A stretch of 64,000 bases of DNA from Mya arenaria (GCF_026914265.1 NC_069136.1:11526356-11590355), one strand, 5' to 3'. Positions 11,563 to 23,609 are shown, numbered from the stretch's first letter. A program made the numbers and translations. The notes: generated by a model from the sequence alone, not told the origin.

Positions 11563-13569
11563 GATGGGTTTATGATCTTTCCATTTTTGCAGATTCTTGC
11601 AAAAGGATTTTTTAAGCATAAATTGTTTTACAGTTTTCAAAGAAACTGATATATCATCAGCGCTTTTTCTCACATGGTCATTGACAATGTTGACTAATGT
11701 GTTAACAGTTGTGGATGCTTCGAAATAAACACCAACAGTGTGTCTTTGACAACTAAAATCACATTGATCAATTCTTTTTTTGTTTTGCAAACGAATGCGT
11801 ATACATTGTGAGCGTATTTTTGATGTCATTGAGTTCAGGATTTGTATATGTTTCCCTGTTATATTTACCTGGTCCTTTAATCGCTACCGTTGGGCTCCCC
11901 AGTATCAGCATCAGACGTGGCAACAAGTGGTTGTTACTAACCCTTTGCATGCTGGGTAAATTGTCGTCTGCTCAAAAATGTCGTCTGGTTTATTCTAAAT
12001 TTCTTTCAATTTACTTAAAACTTTGGGGATATATTGACAGAGTGGCAAACAGCTTGGAACCTGACCAGGCGCCGAGTTACTCGGCGTCTGGTCTGGTTCC
12101 AAGCTGTTTGCAAAGCCTTTAAAATCGCTATCAGCAGCTTAAGGGCTAAATGCTCAATTTTAAGTAGAAGCATTTATTACAGCACCTGCGTCGCACAACT
12201 ATCCATTATATTCAACTATCCAAAAAACATGCGTACCACATAAGTTTGTATAATATGTATCAAATCGTTGTATTTATTGAGTGTGTTATAGACAAAAAAA
12301 TTCTCATAAACCACTCCACTATAAAACAACGAATAATTCATTGCTGCAAAATTATAATAAATATAACAAAAGTATCTGTTTGAAACATTATCAATTTGAG
12401 TAAAGTGTAATTTGAGTGAAGTGTGTATAACTTTTTAAGCAGCCTGCCGCACGCTCGCTCGCCCCGACTGTTTCCTCTTTCCATCCTTGCCCCTAATGAT
12501 TATGAATTGAGCCTGCCGACCTAAATCATACTTTTTTAACGTAACTATTTGCACACCATCAATTTCACCTAAATCAGGGTTCTCAACATCCCGATAAGAT
12601 AGTTAAATGTCTAACTCCAGGTAAAGTAAGTGTATACCAAGGCGCCGCACAACAGAATGACTTCTTCCAGGCTTGGTGTGCCTTATCTATTTCGGCTATT
12701 ACTTGTGAAAGTCTTGTAGTCTGAAACACGTTGGACTGATGGGTGCTGTGCCCAGAGAGGCTCTCATCTCGTCATTTGAATTTGGCTGTCAGTTAGAAGC
12801 TCGATCCTGTCTGTTAGATAGGTAAAATAATGTGCGAGAACATGTAATCTATGTCTTCTTGGGTATGCCCAACTATCAGGAAAACAATCTTCTTATCTTT
12901 CATTATTTCACAATGTTCAAGTAATCACAGACACATTGTTAAGACTGATTTGTTTGTTTTATTATAATGATTTTTCTTTAACATGCTATTACTAAGGTTT
13001 CATACAACTAATATTGACACTAAGAAAAGGATCATACTTTGAACAGAATAATAAAGATACATGTTATTATAATAATGATACAAATAGTCGGGATATGTAT
13101 AAAATTTGTCCCTATTAAAAACATTTCTAACGCATTGACAGAGGCATATTATGAAAAAACATGGCCTTAAATGGTCTAAACGGTCTAAACCATTTTACCC
13201 GGTAATTCTTTATCAATTTAATACATTTGGTATTGTTGTAAAAACAACCAGCCTCCAGAAAATGTTTTTGGGTTTTAATTACTAATGTCATAGATTATGC
13301 TAATATTTGTCCTAAAATTATTGTTGAAAATTGTGTAATATCGCACAGAGGTATGAAAAGCACAGTCCTATAAGGAATGAATATGGTGGTGCAGTGCAAG
13401 GCTCCACTCTTTAATAAGTACCAAGAAAACTGTACAAAGCTATTTTTCTGAGAACTAAACATTGTTGGTACAGCAATGGTGGTACCAATTGATCTTACAG
13501 TGTTGGCTTTCACATTTCATATTGTCTATATACATTTGGCATTTTACAGGAACAATACAATTTAGATTT
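11562..13569. repeat. Repeated block, copy 2 (truncated at both ends)
   Basis: Starts at GATGGGTTTATGATCTTTCC (equivalent to about 4171 in copy 1) and stops at TTTAGATTT, equivalent to about 6060, where element A begins. It lacks about 96 bp present near 4910-5005 in copy 1 and carries a 205-bp MITE. The PHD-like peptide is readable on the minus strand around 13445-13560. Confidence 0.85.
11941..12145. mobile_element. 205-bp MITE with CTAA target duplication
   Basis: Begins CCCTTTGCATGCTG and ends CAGCAGCTTAAGGG. It is flanked by CTAA on both sides (11937-11940, 12146-12149), while the uninterrupted sequence in copies 1 and 3 has CTAA once (TTACTAAATGCTC). The interior has a strong palindrome around 12048-12115 with arms CAAACAGCTTGGAACC and GGTTCCAAGCTGTTTG. 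I recognise the type as a short hairpin element abundant in bivalves. Confidence 0.85.
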
Positions 13570-13609
13570 GGCTCCTTATTAGATAAATGGAAAAAATAAC
13601 GTCCGTCAC
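13570..13609 (+). repeat. Left terminal inverted repeat of element A
   Basis: Forty bases starting GGCTCCTTATTAG and ending ACGTCCGTCAC are identical to the reverse complement of 23791-23830. Confidence 0.95.
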
Positions 13610-13753
13610 ATTAAAAAAATAGAAGTCATTATTTCAGCCGATTTTTTATGGTTTAACAATAAAATGAATATTCAGCTTGTAAAAAAACAACATAATAAGA
13701 TAGTTGATGCATTAGTTTTGAAATAAAATACAAAAATGTATGACCTGGTAATT

Positions 13754-14150
13754 GTGACGGATGTTACTTTGACATTTTTCTTAGTGGAAAAAAGGTAGTT
13801 TTGCTTAATATTTTTGTTAAACAATCATAAAATCCACACAGGAACTCGGTATTGTTATTTTCAAACTATGGTGTTAATTGCAGCACCTATAGTTTGTCGG
13901 TAACAACATATTTTATATTTGTGACGGCAGTTCACTATTTTTTGTTCCATTTTATGTTTCTGTGATGGTACCAAATATAAATGAGGCATAAACCATTATC
14001 ATACTAGGCAAGAAATTAAACTGCCTTGTTTTGCATTATCTTAGTGTCAAGATAAAGAACACAATGAGAGCCTGAGTTAATATACTTAACATGGGCGTTA
14101 CGTTTGACATTTTGACTTGTTCTGGTCTGTGTGGCTGTTACATTTGACAT
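13754..14150. promoter_or_regulatory. Left subterminal motif cluster of element A
   Basis: Related motifs: GTGACGGATGTTACTTTGAC (13754-13773), GTGACGGCAGTT (near 13921), GGGCGTTACGTTTGACA (14093-14109) and GGCTGTTACATTTGACA (14133-14149). Together they suggest a consensus GGnnGTTACnTTTGACA. Likely transposase-binding sites by analogy with subterminal repeats of other transposons. Confidence 0.5.
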
Positions 14151-15128
14151 CATGAAGCTTAGAAACATGCATGTTTGAACTATTATCACTGGATTTTGAA
14201 TTAGAATAGTTTTTGTTGTCAATTGCAATTGATTCTCATTGTGCACAGGCTTTAAATTGTTTTTCAGCAAAGTTGTCTGTATCTTATTTGAATTTTCAAA
14301 TGTCACTTTTCTTAAAATCATATTAACTTTTCTAAATTATTTTTCCAAGTATTGAAACTGTTTAAAAGACTGTGTCAACTGACATGCTTCATTTATAATT
14401 GAAGTGATACTTTATAATGCTTCTAAAATCAAATGGTAGAACACTGTTGGTTTATGTAGTGAACTTTGCTTTGCTGAATGTACCCTTTGTTGTATGTAGT
14501 GATCTTTGCTTTATGTACCCTTTGACAACATGTACTTAGCACCCCTCTATAGCATGCTCACTTGCTTGTACTAACATAGCTGTAAGGGTGGTGGTTTGGC
14601 ATATAACCATATGAATCATTAAAATTTTAGTGTGTTATTAGCTGTTGTCATCTTTATGCACCTATTAGCTGTTAGTCACCTTCTGCAACATGCTTATCCG
14701 CTTGTAACATAGTTTGCATGGTGAGTGGTATTGTACTTTAACCATTTCAGCTATTAACAAGGCAACATCAGTACAGGATGACCTTGGGGTTTCGGGTAAG
14801 AAGAAGACATGTGACATATTTCAACTTATATCAATAAATTGCTTATGAAAAATCCTCACGTTAGAGAATCAATTCATTAAACATCTAATTGGTAAGATGT
14901 AAGATACAAGCGAATTCATCATAACACTTCATTTGCAGGTCAGAAGTTTTGTAATAAACACCCTTCATGTAATTAGATGACTTGTAAAAATTATTTGTTA
15001 ATGGAAAAACATAAACAAATGCTGTATAAACATTTCATTCAGTACATTGTATTCTGTCCTTTAAAAAAAAAATCAGCAACACTACAAAATTTCAAGAATT
15101 TATTTCTCAACTTGTAAAAATTCCTTTG

Positions 15129-18100
15129 TTAAAATTTATAATACAGTCTTGCTCCTGAAGCAATTATTATTGGATCACTAAGACATTCAGCCACATTAAA
15201 ATTGTCCAGAAAAAAGGGTTTGTCTTCCAGCCTCCATCTGTCACGACCTGCCTTGCGAAAAATATTGTACCCATACACCCATTTCAGGTCTTGATTCCAT
15301 GCAATCTGGTGTCTGGATAATCTGTAACAGACAAAAACAGCTCATTATGTTTGTTGCACGAGTCTTACAAAAATAGTCTAAGGCAAGTATTGAATTCAAT
15401 TTATATGAGAGCATTACTTACTTTGCAAAGTTTTCACTATATAATTTTATCATAGTCAAAACACATTATAGAATATGTGCATTGCCTGCAGGGCATGTTA
15501 TATACAACCTTCGGTACACAAAATAATATAAATTTATTTTTGTGAAGTATACAACAAACAGAACAAACAAAGGAAACAATAACAAAATAACAAAACAAGT
15601 TAATAACTTTCATTCAAACCATGACCTCTATAATTAATAAAAAAGTTATCATAATTTCACTGAATTTGAAGATTATATGCTGTTTCAATGTTCTTATAAT
15701 AATAAATGAGGTCAAGATTTGATATTCAACTGTATGTATCATAAGACTTACAACTGCAGGTATGTTTTCTTTTCCATGTTTGGTAAGGACAAACTGTCCA
15801 ACAGCATACCTATTTTGACATTTGAATAGACACATTTAAATAGAAAGGTCAAAATTAGTGACCTGCTCAAACCAACAAGAGCTGACTGTGGACATTACTA
15901 TTAGAATGTTTTCGAAGACCAAAAAAGCCAAAAGGGAAATAATTCAGATAGAATGCATAGCAGTCTTGTCTATCCTCGTTTCTTAGATATGTAAAAAATT
16001 TTACGTCGAATTGCACTGAAATACTGTAACAGCTACAATTAATTAACCTAAACTGTATTTTAACTTGTTTCTTCAGACAACCTCACAAGCCCTTTCCAAA
16101 CATTTGCTGTAAACAAAAAGTTTTTTTTTACATTTGTACAAACTTACTTTGGTTCCGCTTCATCTGTGCTGCTAACAGTAGGTCTGAAAGGTAAAACAGA
16201 TATCAAGATGACTCCTTCATGTAAGTAAACAAAAAAACACAAGGCTTTCAGAGTGTTGTGCACAATGCAGGAGTCCCTACCTGTGAAAATCCCCTTTCAG
16301 TCACATTACCTTTGACCTTTGGTGAAAAATAAAAAGTTGTGCATAATCTTCTCATTGCCACTTTTCATTATAATAAGTTTTGTCTAGTTACTGCTTAATG
16401 TTATATTAAACTTACCTTCAATGTAGATCTTTCACTTAAGTATCTTAAAATTTATTAACATAATTATTCATTTTGTAAAGACTGCTTTTAAAATGAGCAA
16501 GTATTGGAAATTAAAGCTAAATAGTTGGATTATATACACCAAATAATGAAAATGAGAATTTGTTTGCACCTGCATAACAACTGGGTCTGGTAAACTGGTG
16601 ACTTCTCGAACTGGTCACTGCATGGCTTCTGGGACTCAACAGCACATGGAAGCTGGGACAGATCATTTGGTAGCTTGATGGACTGGTCATTGGATGATTC
16701 CAGGTAATGGTCACTGAATGGCTGCTCTGTCTGGTTACTGGCTGCTTGTTGGGGCTGATCACTGGCTACCTGATCAATCTCGCTGTGAGAAAAGACACAA
16801 AACATTACTAAACATGTAAATGTTGAATAACTGAGATTAAAGGAAAGATCATTTAATTCCTATAAATGATTTATCAGTTATATGCTCTGAACAGGTCAAT
16901 ATACATTACCAAACTTTAAGCAAACTTAGTTATAAGCACCTGCTTGAAATCTGGGTGTTGGCAACTGATGGTTCCTGGTTCTGAATACAAGATGGCTGCT
17001 TGGTCCATGAAGTGACATCCAGCTGGGGCTGGTCACTTGCACTATCAGCCGTCTGATCACTTGACACTTGCTTGGTCAAGATCTGTTGTTGGGTATGGTC
17101 ACTGGCTGGCTGAACATTCTCACTGAAGGAAGAATGCATAATATCATATTAAACTTACTTTAAATGTAAAAATTTCACTTATCTTTAAATTTATAAACAT
17201 TATTCATTCTGTAAAGCCTGCATTTAAAATGAGCAAGTATTGGAAATTAAAGCTAAATAGTTGGATTATATACACCAAATAATGAAAATGAGAATTTGTT
17301 TGCACCTGCATAACAACTGGGTCTGGTAAACTGGTGGCTTGTCGAACTGGTCACTGCATGGCTTCTGGGACTCAACAGCACATGGAAGCTGGGGCAGATC
17401 ACTGGGTAGCTTGATGGACTGGTCACTGGATGATTCCAGGTAATGGTCAATAGATGGCTGCTTTGTCTGGTTACTGGCTGCAGGTTCAGCCTTACTGATA
17501 CTTTCATTTATTACATTCAAGATATCAGTAATATCCATTGTTTCAATTGTGTCTACACCATCAAAGTCAAATGAACTCTCAATAATCAAATCTTCATCCA
17601 TATTAAATATAGCAGGTTCTTCCAATTCTGTATCATAAGTTGCAACAAATTCTGAAAATGGGGTATCTGATACTAATTGGCTTGTACTTGGATCCTGTTG
17701 AATATTTGCTTTCCCACCTCTAGTCCTGACTCCACCCCTAGTTCTAGTTCCACCCCTGGTCCTTGCCCCACCTCTCATCCTTACTCCTGTTGATATGCAT
17801 GTCGTAGGTTCTAAACTGTTAACTTCAGCTGCTATAGCTTTTGTGGTGAACTCATGAAAGACACTTGGGTCAGATTTAGTTGCTTTGGATTCTTCAAAAT
17901 CTGAATCAGAATCTGACTCTGATGCATTTTTATCTTTATCTGATTCTGAATCAGTATCAATATCTGTAACTAATCCATCAGACTCTGAACTGCTGGAATC
18001 GAATGTTCTCCTATTCACAAACCTTTGAGCACCACCTCTTCCTCGAACTCTTTCCATAGTACCTCTGCCTCGTCCCCTTCGGACTCCACCTCTCCCTCTA

Positions 18101-18147
18101 CCGCTTTGGATGCCACCTGCGTCCTTGAACATGCTCGACACCGTCAT
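15129..18147 (-). CDS. Element A gene, C-terminal exons (RGG, acidic, SDQ-rich, small C-terminal domain)
   Basis: Exons on the minus strand: 17306-18123 (or from the Met at 18147), 16940-17122, 16570-16782, 16150-16185, 15752-15809, 15129-15305. All internal phases close, and the stop is at 15129-15131. The first exon starts with GRGRGGVRRGRGRG repeats, becomes Ser/Asp/Glu-rich (SESDKDKNASESDSDSD), then has three RTRGG-type repeats. The next exons are Ser/Asp/Gln-rich (ASDQPQ, SNDQSIKLP). The last two encode YAVGQFVLTKHGKENIPAV and a WVYGYNIF...WRLED...GARLYYKF ending, homologous to element B. RGG boxes often bind nucleic acid; the C-terminal part looks like a small beta-rich domain. The roles are inferred. 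Confidence 0.7.
16494..17490 (-). repeat. Exon-containing tandem duplication in element A
   Basis: The stretch 16494-16760 is repeated at 17231-17490 with a few differences, including the intron start GTGCAAACAAATTC and the exon encoding SDQSIKLP, LPCAVESQKPCSDQF and VYQTQLLC. The offset is about 737 bp. The added exons (183 and 213 bp) are multiples of three with the same phases, so the duplication extends the protein without breaking it. Confidence 0.8.
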
Positions 18148-18189
18148 TTACTTGTTCACTTTGCATTCTATTTCTTCTCCCTCTCTGTC

Positions 18190-20268
18190 TTATAGCAGGT
18201 CTAGCTCTACCTCTGTTTCTGGGAACATCTTTTGAAGCTTTTTTATGTCATTCACCTTCCATTCGTGTACGTAGTTACTGTTCACACATGTTTGTTCAAC
18301 TCCATTGATACAGAATTCGCAAAAACAAATTAGATTTCTGGTATTAATTATCATCTTGTCTACTGCTTGAACAGCCTGGACTTTGCGAGTTCCTTTCAAA
18401 GTTTTACAGCACTTATCACTTCGTTCTGGTCTATCGTGGTTGATGTCGGTCACAAGAAAAATTGTCCTTTTAAAGTGTTCATTGTGATCTGTGTCTTCTT
18501 TTGAGAGCTTTTGCTTTGCAATTTCAAAAAATTCATTGGCATCATTGACGACCACATTCCCACCCATGACTGCTCTTCTGACTGCACTCTTGACTACAGC
18601 ACCTGCTCCATCTGATGGACCCTTTCCGTGACGAGACCCATAAAAATGTCTTTCAATCGAAAATCCAAAATCTGCTTGACTACAAGAAATGTCAGTGAAT
18701 GGTACCTTTGATTTATATTGAGCTGAACATCCATCAGTAAGTTGGATTTCTTTTAATATGGTGACTCCTCTTTTTTGAATGAGATGCTGGTTGGCTAATT
18801 TAACGAATTCTTGTACTGCTGCTGCATCATGTACTTTGTCATCTGACACAAAAATAAGATGTTCAGTAACTATATCTTCACAGCCCTCTTCTTGGCACCT
18901 GTAATATGCCACAGTGGGATGGACTGTAACTTGGTTGTGGCTCCAATGGGCACTTTGAACTTCTCTTTGCGCTACACAAGTATAGTTTTCTGCAAAATCC
19001 ATGTTCAGTATTGCCCAGGATTTTGGCACATTTTTCTGAAGCATAAGGAACTGTTTCTGTTGCCATGCAGCAACAAACAAATGTTCAGCAAAGGTCTTCA
19101 GCTCTTCTGAAAGGTTCAAAACCACCTCAGTGACACTACCTGTATGGGATACGGGCATGATCTGTGTAACTTCTTTACCCTTGTACTGTTTTTTAACACG
19201 CTCCCACTTTGAGTATACTACAGTGGCCATACAGTTTTGTTCCGCCAAAGGCTGGTAATACCTCACAATACCATCACAACCACAGTGAAGGCACTGTCGC
19301 TGAATGCACTGTAATTTGTGAAACGCCGATCCTTCATCTTTTTCACACAATGTAATAGCTACTGCTTCATATTTATCTTTCACTTTAATAGTGGAACCAG
19401 ATCTAGCAGCTACTTGTGCCAAAGCCTTTAGCTTCAAGTCCACATTTGCACAGCTCTCACACAAGCAACCAAACCATGGCTGCTTTCTTGTAGACTGTAC
19501 ATTGCTTGGTTTGTTTTTCACGAACGTTGAAAATGATGCTTTCACATCCACATGATCTTCCTTGAACTGTCTGTACACCTCTGCTAGTGGTCTATCCAAA
19601 ACTCGTCGTTCCTGGTTATCTTTCTTTACTCTTTTTGCAGTGGGAAGATTTGTGGATACATCACACCTTTGAAAGTAGTCTTGAATTACTTTCTTATTTT
19701 GTTCACTGGTAGCATCTCTCCTAAGCTGTTTCGCTTTGTTTCCAGCTATAGACTGTTTGCTAATATATGAATCACTTACGCCTAAAAATCTTGCAAGCAT
19801 TGTACTTAGTCTGTACTTTTTCAAAAATGATAGGTTTCTAATGATTTTTTGCTTTACCAAGTGACTGTTATTCTTTTTATTACTGTTCTTTAACACCTCA
19901 TATGATTTCTCAAAAAACGCCAACTTTTTTCTTGATGTAGGGGTATTCAATAGATTTTTCTCTTTCATAATTTTTCTCTTTCTTGGTGTGATGTTGTGAA
20001 CAAGATACTCCACCGTGTTAACAAATTCCTCAGGGTCTTTTGGAAAATTCAACTTCTTTTGTGCCCTTTTCAAATGAGATTCAGTATTATTCCTTTTGTC
20101 TTGTCGGTAATGCCTATCTTTCTCTTTATATCTTCTATGTTTTTGACTGCTTCGCCTTTCACGACTTTCCGCCTGTTTCCTTCGCCAGTATTCCCTTTGT
20201 TTTTCAGTCTCTGACCTTGTTAAAACCTTTTTCGTTTTGGATTTTTCTTCAGTCACAACTCCCATCAT
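18190..20268 (-). CDS. Element A core protein, candidate transposase
   Basis: The reading frame is 692 residues long. The N-terminal third is very basic (EKQREYWRRKQAESRERR, KHRRYKEKDRHY) and includes a helix-turn-helix-like stretch around MLARFLGVSDSYISKQ. A Cys-rich segment follows (WFGCLCESCANVD; later CIQRQCLHCGC). The likely catalytic region reads AILNMDFAENYTC, QSAHWSHNQVTVHP, then EIQLTDGCSAQYKSK and ERHFYGSRHGKGPSDGAGAVVKS. The acidic residues in DFAENY and TDG look like the first two positions of an RNase-H-fold DDE/D site; this is inference. An intron acceptor TTTGCAG precedes 20287, so the frame continues upstream into 20805-20943. At the 3' side a possible 87-nt intron (18124-18210) would join it in frame to the RGG exon. 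Confidence 0.75.
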   Translation of the reverse strand: MMGVVTEEKSKTKKVLTRSETEKQREYWRRKQAESRERRSSQKHRRYKEKDRHYRQDKRNNTESHLKRAQKKLNFPKDPEEFVNTVEYLVHNITPRKRKIMKEKNLLNTPTSRKKLAFFEKSYEVLKNSNKKNNSHLVKQKIIRNLSFLKKYRLSTMLARFLGVSDSYISKQSIAGNKAKQLRRDATSEQNKKVIQDYFQRCDVSTNLPTAKRVKKDNQERRVLDRPLAEVYRQFKEDHVDVKASFSTFVKNKPSNVQSTRKQPWFGCLCESCANVDLKLKALAQVAARSGSTIKVKDKYEAVAITLCEKDEGSAFHKLQCIQRQCLHCGCDGIVRYYQPLAEQNCMATVVYSKWERVKKQYKGKEVTQIMPVSHTGSVTEVVLNLSEELKTFAEHLFVAAWQQKQFLMLQKNVPKSWAILNMDFAENYTCVAQREVQSAHWSHNQVTVHPTVAYYRCQEEGCEDIVTEHLIFVSDDKVHDAAAVQEFVKLANQHLIQKRGVTILKEIQLTDGCSAQYKSKVPFTDISCSQADFGFSIERHFYGSRHGKGPSDGAGAVVKSAVRRAVMGGNVVVNDANEFFEIAKQKLSKEDTDHNEHFKRTIFLVTDINHDRPERSDKCCKTLKGTRKVQAVQAVDKMIINTRNLICFCEFCINGVEQTCVNSNYVHEWKVNDIKKLQKMFPETEVELDLL

Positions 20269-20804
20269 TTTCCTCTTCTCACGGAACCTGCAAAGAAATG
20301 TTTCCGCATCAAATGTAGTTTTAGAATATTATAAACTAACAAAAAGTCAATATTTATACAAACTGTGTATTGAAGTTCTAATGTACATGTGTAAAAAACC
20401 TTTACACAGATCTAAATGTGTGGGTTCAAGACTTTCTCCGAGGCTGAGCGCAGAATAATATTACATGTGTGTCTTATAAGAAAATATGTGGTGGTTATAA
20501 TACGTTGCGAACAAGCGACGTCATGTGATAAATAAAGGTCAGTGATTACTAAAGTTTTAAGTATTTATTTTACAACGATAAGGAAACAAGTACATGTATG
20601 TAACTTTCAAATTGCACTCGTTGGCACCGATCCTCACGTGCATGTGTTCTTAGTGCGGGAGTAAACCCATTCGTCTGACCTGGTGACCACATGACCATCT
20701 TACATGTCAATGTCGTAGATGGAACCTAGGTGGCAGCGGTGAGAAGCAAGCCCTTTTTACCACTACGCAAGCCAGACAGCCAGTGATTACTACAAGATCA
20801 ATAC

Positions 20805-20943
20805 CTTTTTTGTCTTTCTCGAGCTTTCATTCTGTCTTCAATAATTTGCAACTCTGGTCTTTTCTTCCAACTCAGTCGTTTTCTTTCTTTCTCCCTCTGT
20901 CTGTATTCACTCAATTTTCTAGGATTTTTTTTTCAAGGATTCT
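20805..20943 (-). CDS. Element A gene, upstream basic exon
   Basis: On the minus strand this reads KLSEYRQREKERKRLSW and then EDRMKARERQK, ends in a GTATTG donor, and joins in phase to the core exon (K-R-F-R-E-K-R-K-M). Its upstream limit is uncertain: with the TTACAG acceptor at 20944 the frame meets a TGA just before a run of nine A, so either the acceptor is closer or the run has slipped. Another possible 5' exon with an ATG lies near 21460-21520. Confidence 0.45.
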
Positions 20944-22336
20944 CTGTAACTTAAGAGAAGTGAATATTAAATGATATGTACAAATAGACATGATGATAGC
21001 AATTTAAAACAGAAATTATTTCAATGGTTAAATTACCTTTATAGATTTACAGAATATACTATAGTTGTTTGGAGGTCAATAAAATAGCGCGGATGGTGTA
21101 TTTATGGAAGTACTGGACTGAAACTGAAAAAAATATGTTTGATTCTTATTAGGTATTATTAAATTTCTGTGTTTTTTATGACTTGTGGATTGAGCACAAT
21201 TAGTTATCATTGATCCTGGTGGCAGTATATTTAATTTTGAAAATTGAATACTTCTTAAGTTGGTGCTAGGGGCTAAGGTCATTTCAGTTCTACCCATGAA
21301 CAGAAAAGTTCAATAAAACTGAGTCTGAAATTGTCAGTGCTTGCACAAGTTTGTCTTCGGTGCTTCCGGGGTATCAATTTTAATTTATATTAGTAATAGA
21401 AAACTTGAAATTACTTTATAGCTCTTTCAGCCGGTGTAAGTCTGGTTTGGCAGCTAACCTTTGTGCTGGACTTCACACTTGTCAACATAATGGTCCTTGT
21501 GCTTTTACGACGTTCCAGATGCTGTAAATAAATTGTCTTTGCATAAATAGTTTGCAAATGAAAAAAATGCAAACTAATCAGATAAAATTATTACATGAAA
21601 ATGGCAGATCTAAACCGAACAAACCACAAAAACAAACATTTGAATGTGTATAAAAATCTAAAAATTGTCCACTCATTCTATACAAGTACACAGACTGGTT
21701 AAAATGAAGAATACTTGTAATTTAGAGTGCTTCTATGCTTGAAATTCTCTGGCTTGCGAGTCTTAAAATTGTTTTGCTTGTTTGGGTTTCACGCCGCCTT
21801 CAATGTTTCAGTTATATCGCAGCAGTCAGTTATACACTTTTCCTAGGCATGCTTAGACCATCAGTACTGGGTACAAAGTAAGTAACTGACAACTTGCTTC
21901 ACATGGAGATAATTTTGTCCAACCTCACGCATTACAATGCAATGCATTGAATCGCAACCACCCACCTGCTGGAATCCAGAGTTACAGAGATTCCATATAT
22001 TGAAGCCCATTAGCCGCCTTTTACGATAGCCTGTCTGACACAAGGGGCGAAAAAGATCTTATTTACACTCAATTTAACAAATTAATTTAATAGAAATAAA
22101 AATGTACGATTGATTTGCATTTACACGTACAATCTGTTCATATTTTCATTGTCAAATATCACAAACATTGTCAAAACTTAACAGGCATACACTAATATTC
22201 ATCTGCAGTCACTCCTGTTTTAAAAAATTGAATGGATTTAAGTTGCACATAGATCTCCTTTATGACACACATATATTTCAGTTTTACCTGAATAGATGTA
22301 AAATAACTCCACTTTTTTAAAGAAATCTTGATCAGT

Positions 22337-23609
22337 AGTTACTTTTGACAAGGCTGTATCAAAAAGTAGTTGTCAAAAGTAACGGTGTTTGAAAATGTTT
22401 CAGCACAAAGTGACTACTTGTAATTTTAATAAAACAAATATCTGATAATACTTTCAATTATTCTCATCATAACACTGTAAACTGTACTACTGCATAAGAA
22501 TGTTTGAGTGAAACATGACAGCACAACTATGATGGATGTTACACTTTGACAACATTTCACTGTCAAATGTCACTTCTGATCATTCATGTAACGTCAAAAT
22601 ATCACGGGCGATTCAGTTTTTAGAGTCATTAAGTAACCGGCGTGTCAATTGTGCTGTGTCAAATAGTAACGGGCAATTTATAAATTTGTATTGGGAAAAT
22701 ATTTCACTTTGAAAACAGCACAATTATTAAAGTTTAAAAATGAAATCCAAGAAAATACACACTGAATTGAAATATTCAGACAAAATAAATTATTTCTGCA
22801 AAGCCTTTCGAATCGTCAGTCGGCAGTTATGTTTGACAATCTGATATGCTACCAAATGTGTCAAAACTAACGCGGAAATTTTTCGATTCTGTCTAAAAAT
22901 AACTGCCGAACACCGACTTAAAATACATGCACGTTTACCCAAAGAACTAAAGCTTAAATCAAAGAAAACCCGTCAAAAATATATTTCTCAAATCACAGGA
23001 ACATTAAACAAAATAAAACACCATTTTTATGTAGATTCTGAGGCTGTGACGGACGTGATCTAACAAAATAGTTTGACCGACAATGCAACTAACCTCTTTT
23101 TCCTCCATTTTTTTGGACGACGGCACAAATCGATGACGTATTACACAAACGATGTTGTAATATAACCTGTAAGCGTGCAAATTGCCCTTCTGCTAAACTC
23201 CGAAACCCTGTACACGCAAATGAACGGTCGTTACGGATTTGACCGACATAACATTACTTCAACTTGCCAACTTTTTTTGCATTTTTTTCAAAACAATAGC
23301 CATTTCATTTGAGTACATGATGTAATGTTGGAGAAAAATATATGCACTTTTAAACATAAGTGCTGAAGATATCAATATGTATTTGTGTGTATAGGTTTGG
23401 CTCCAATGAAAATATCGATCATTTTGACCGACAACGTAACGGGCGTGAGGTCCTTCTTGTACACAATTTCCTCGCATAGAAATAAAAAATAAAATAGTTT
23501 TAAACACAACTTTATAAAGAATAAACATATTTTGCTTGAATGCATACTCAGAATAACTATATACCTGAATAATATGTTATAATGTTGACACTTTTGACAT
23601 GCCATCTCT
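22337..23609. promoter_or_regulatory. Right subterminal motif cluster of element A
   Basis: At least nine related motifs in both orientations: GTTACTTTTGACA (22338-22350), TGTCAAAAGTAACGG (22371-22385), GGATGTTACACTTTGACA (22534-22551), AACGTCAAAATATCACGGGC (22590), TGTCAAATAGTAACGGGC (22656), GGCAGTTATGTTTGACA (22822), TGTCAAAACTAACGC (22859), GTGACGGACGTGATC (23046) and TTTTGACCGACAACGTAACG (23422). The density far exceeds that of the element's centre. Confidence 0.55.

Noticed and set aside
18859-20458. Several plus-strand frames of 60-92 codons
   Set aside because: Antisense shadows of the element A core protein.
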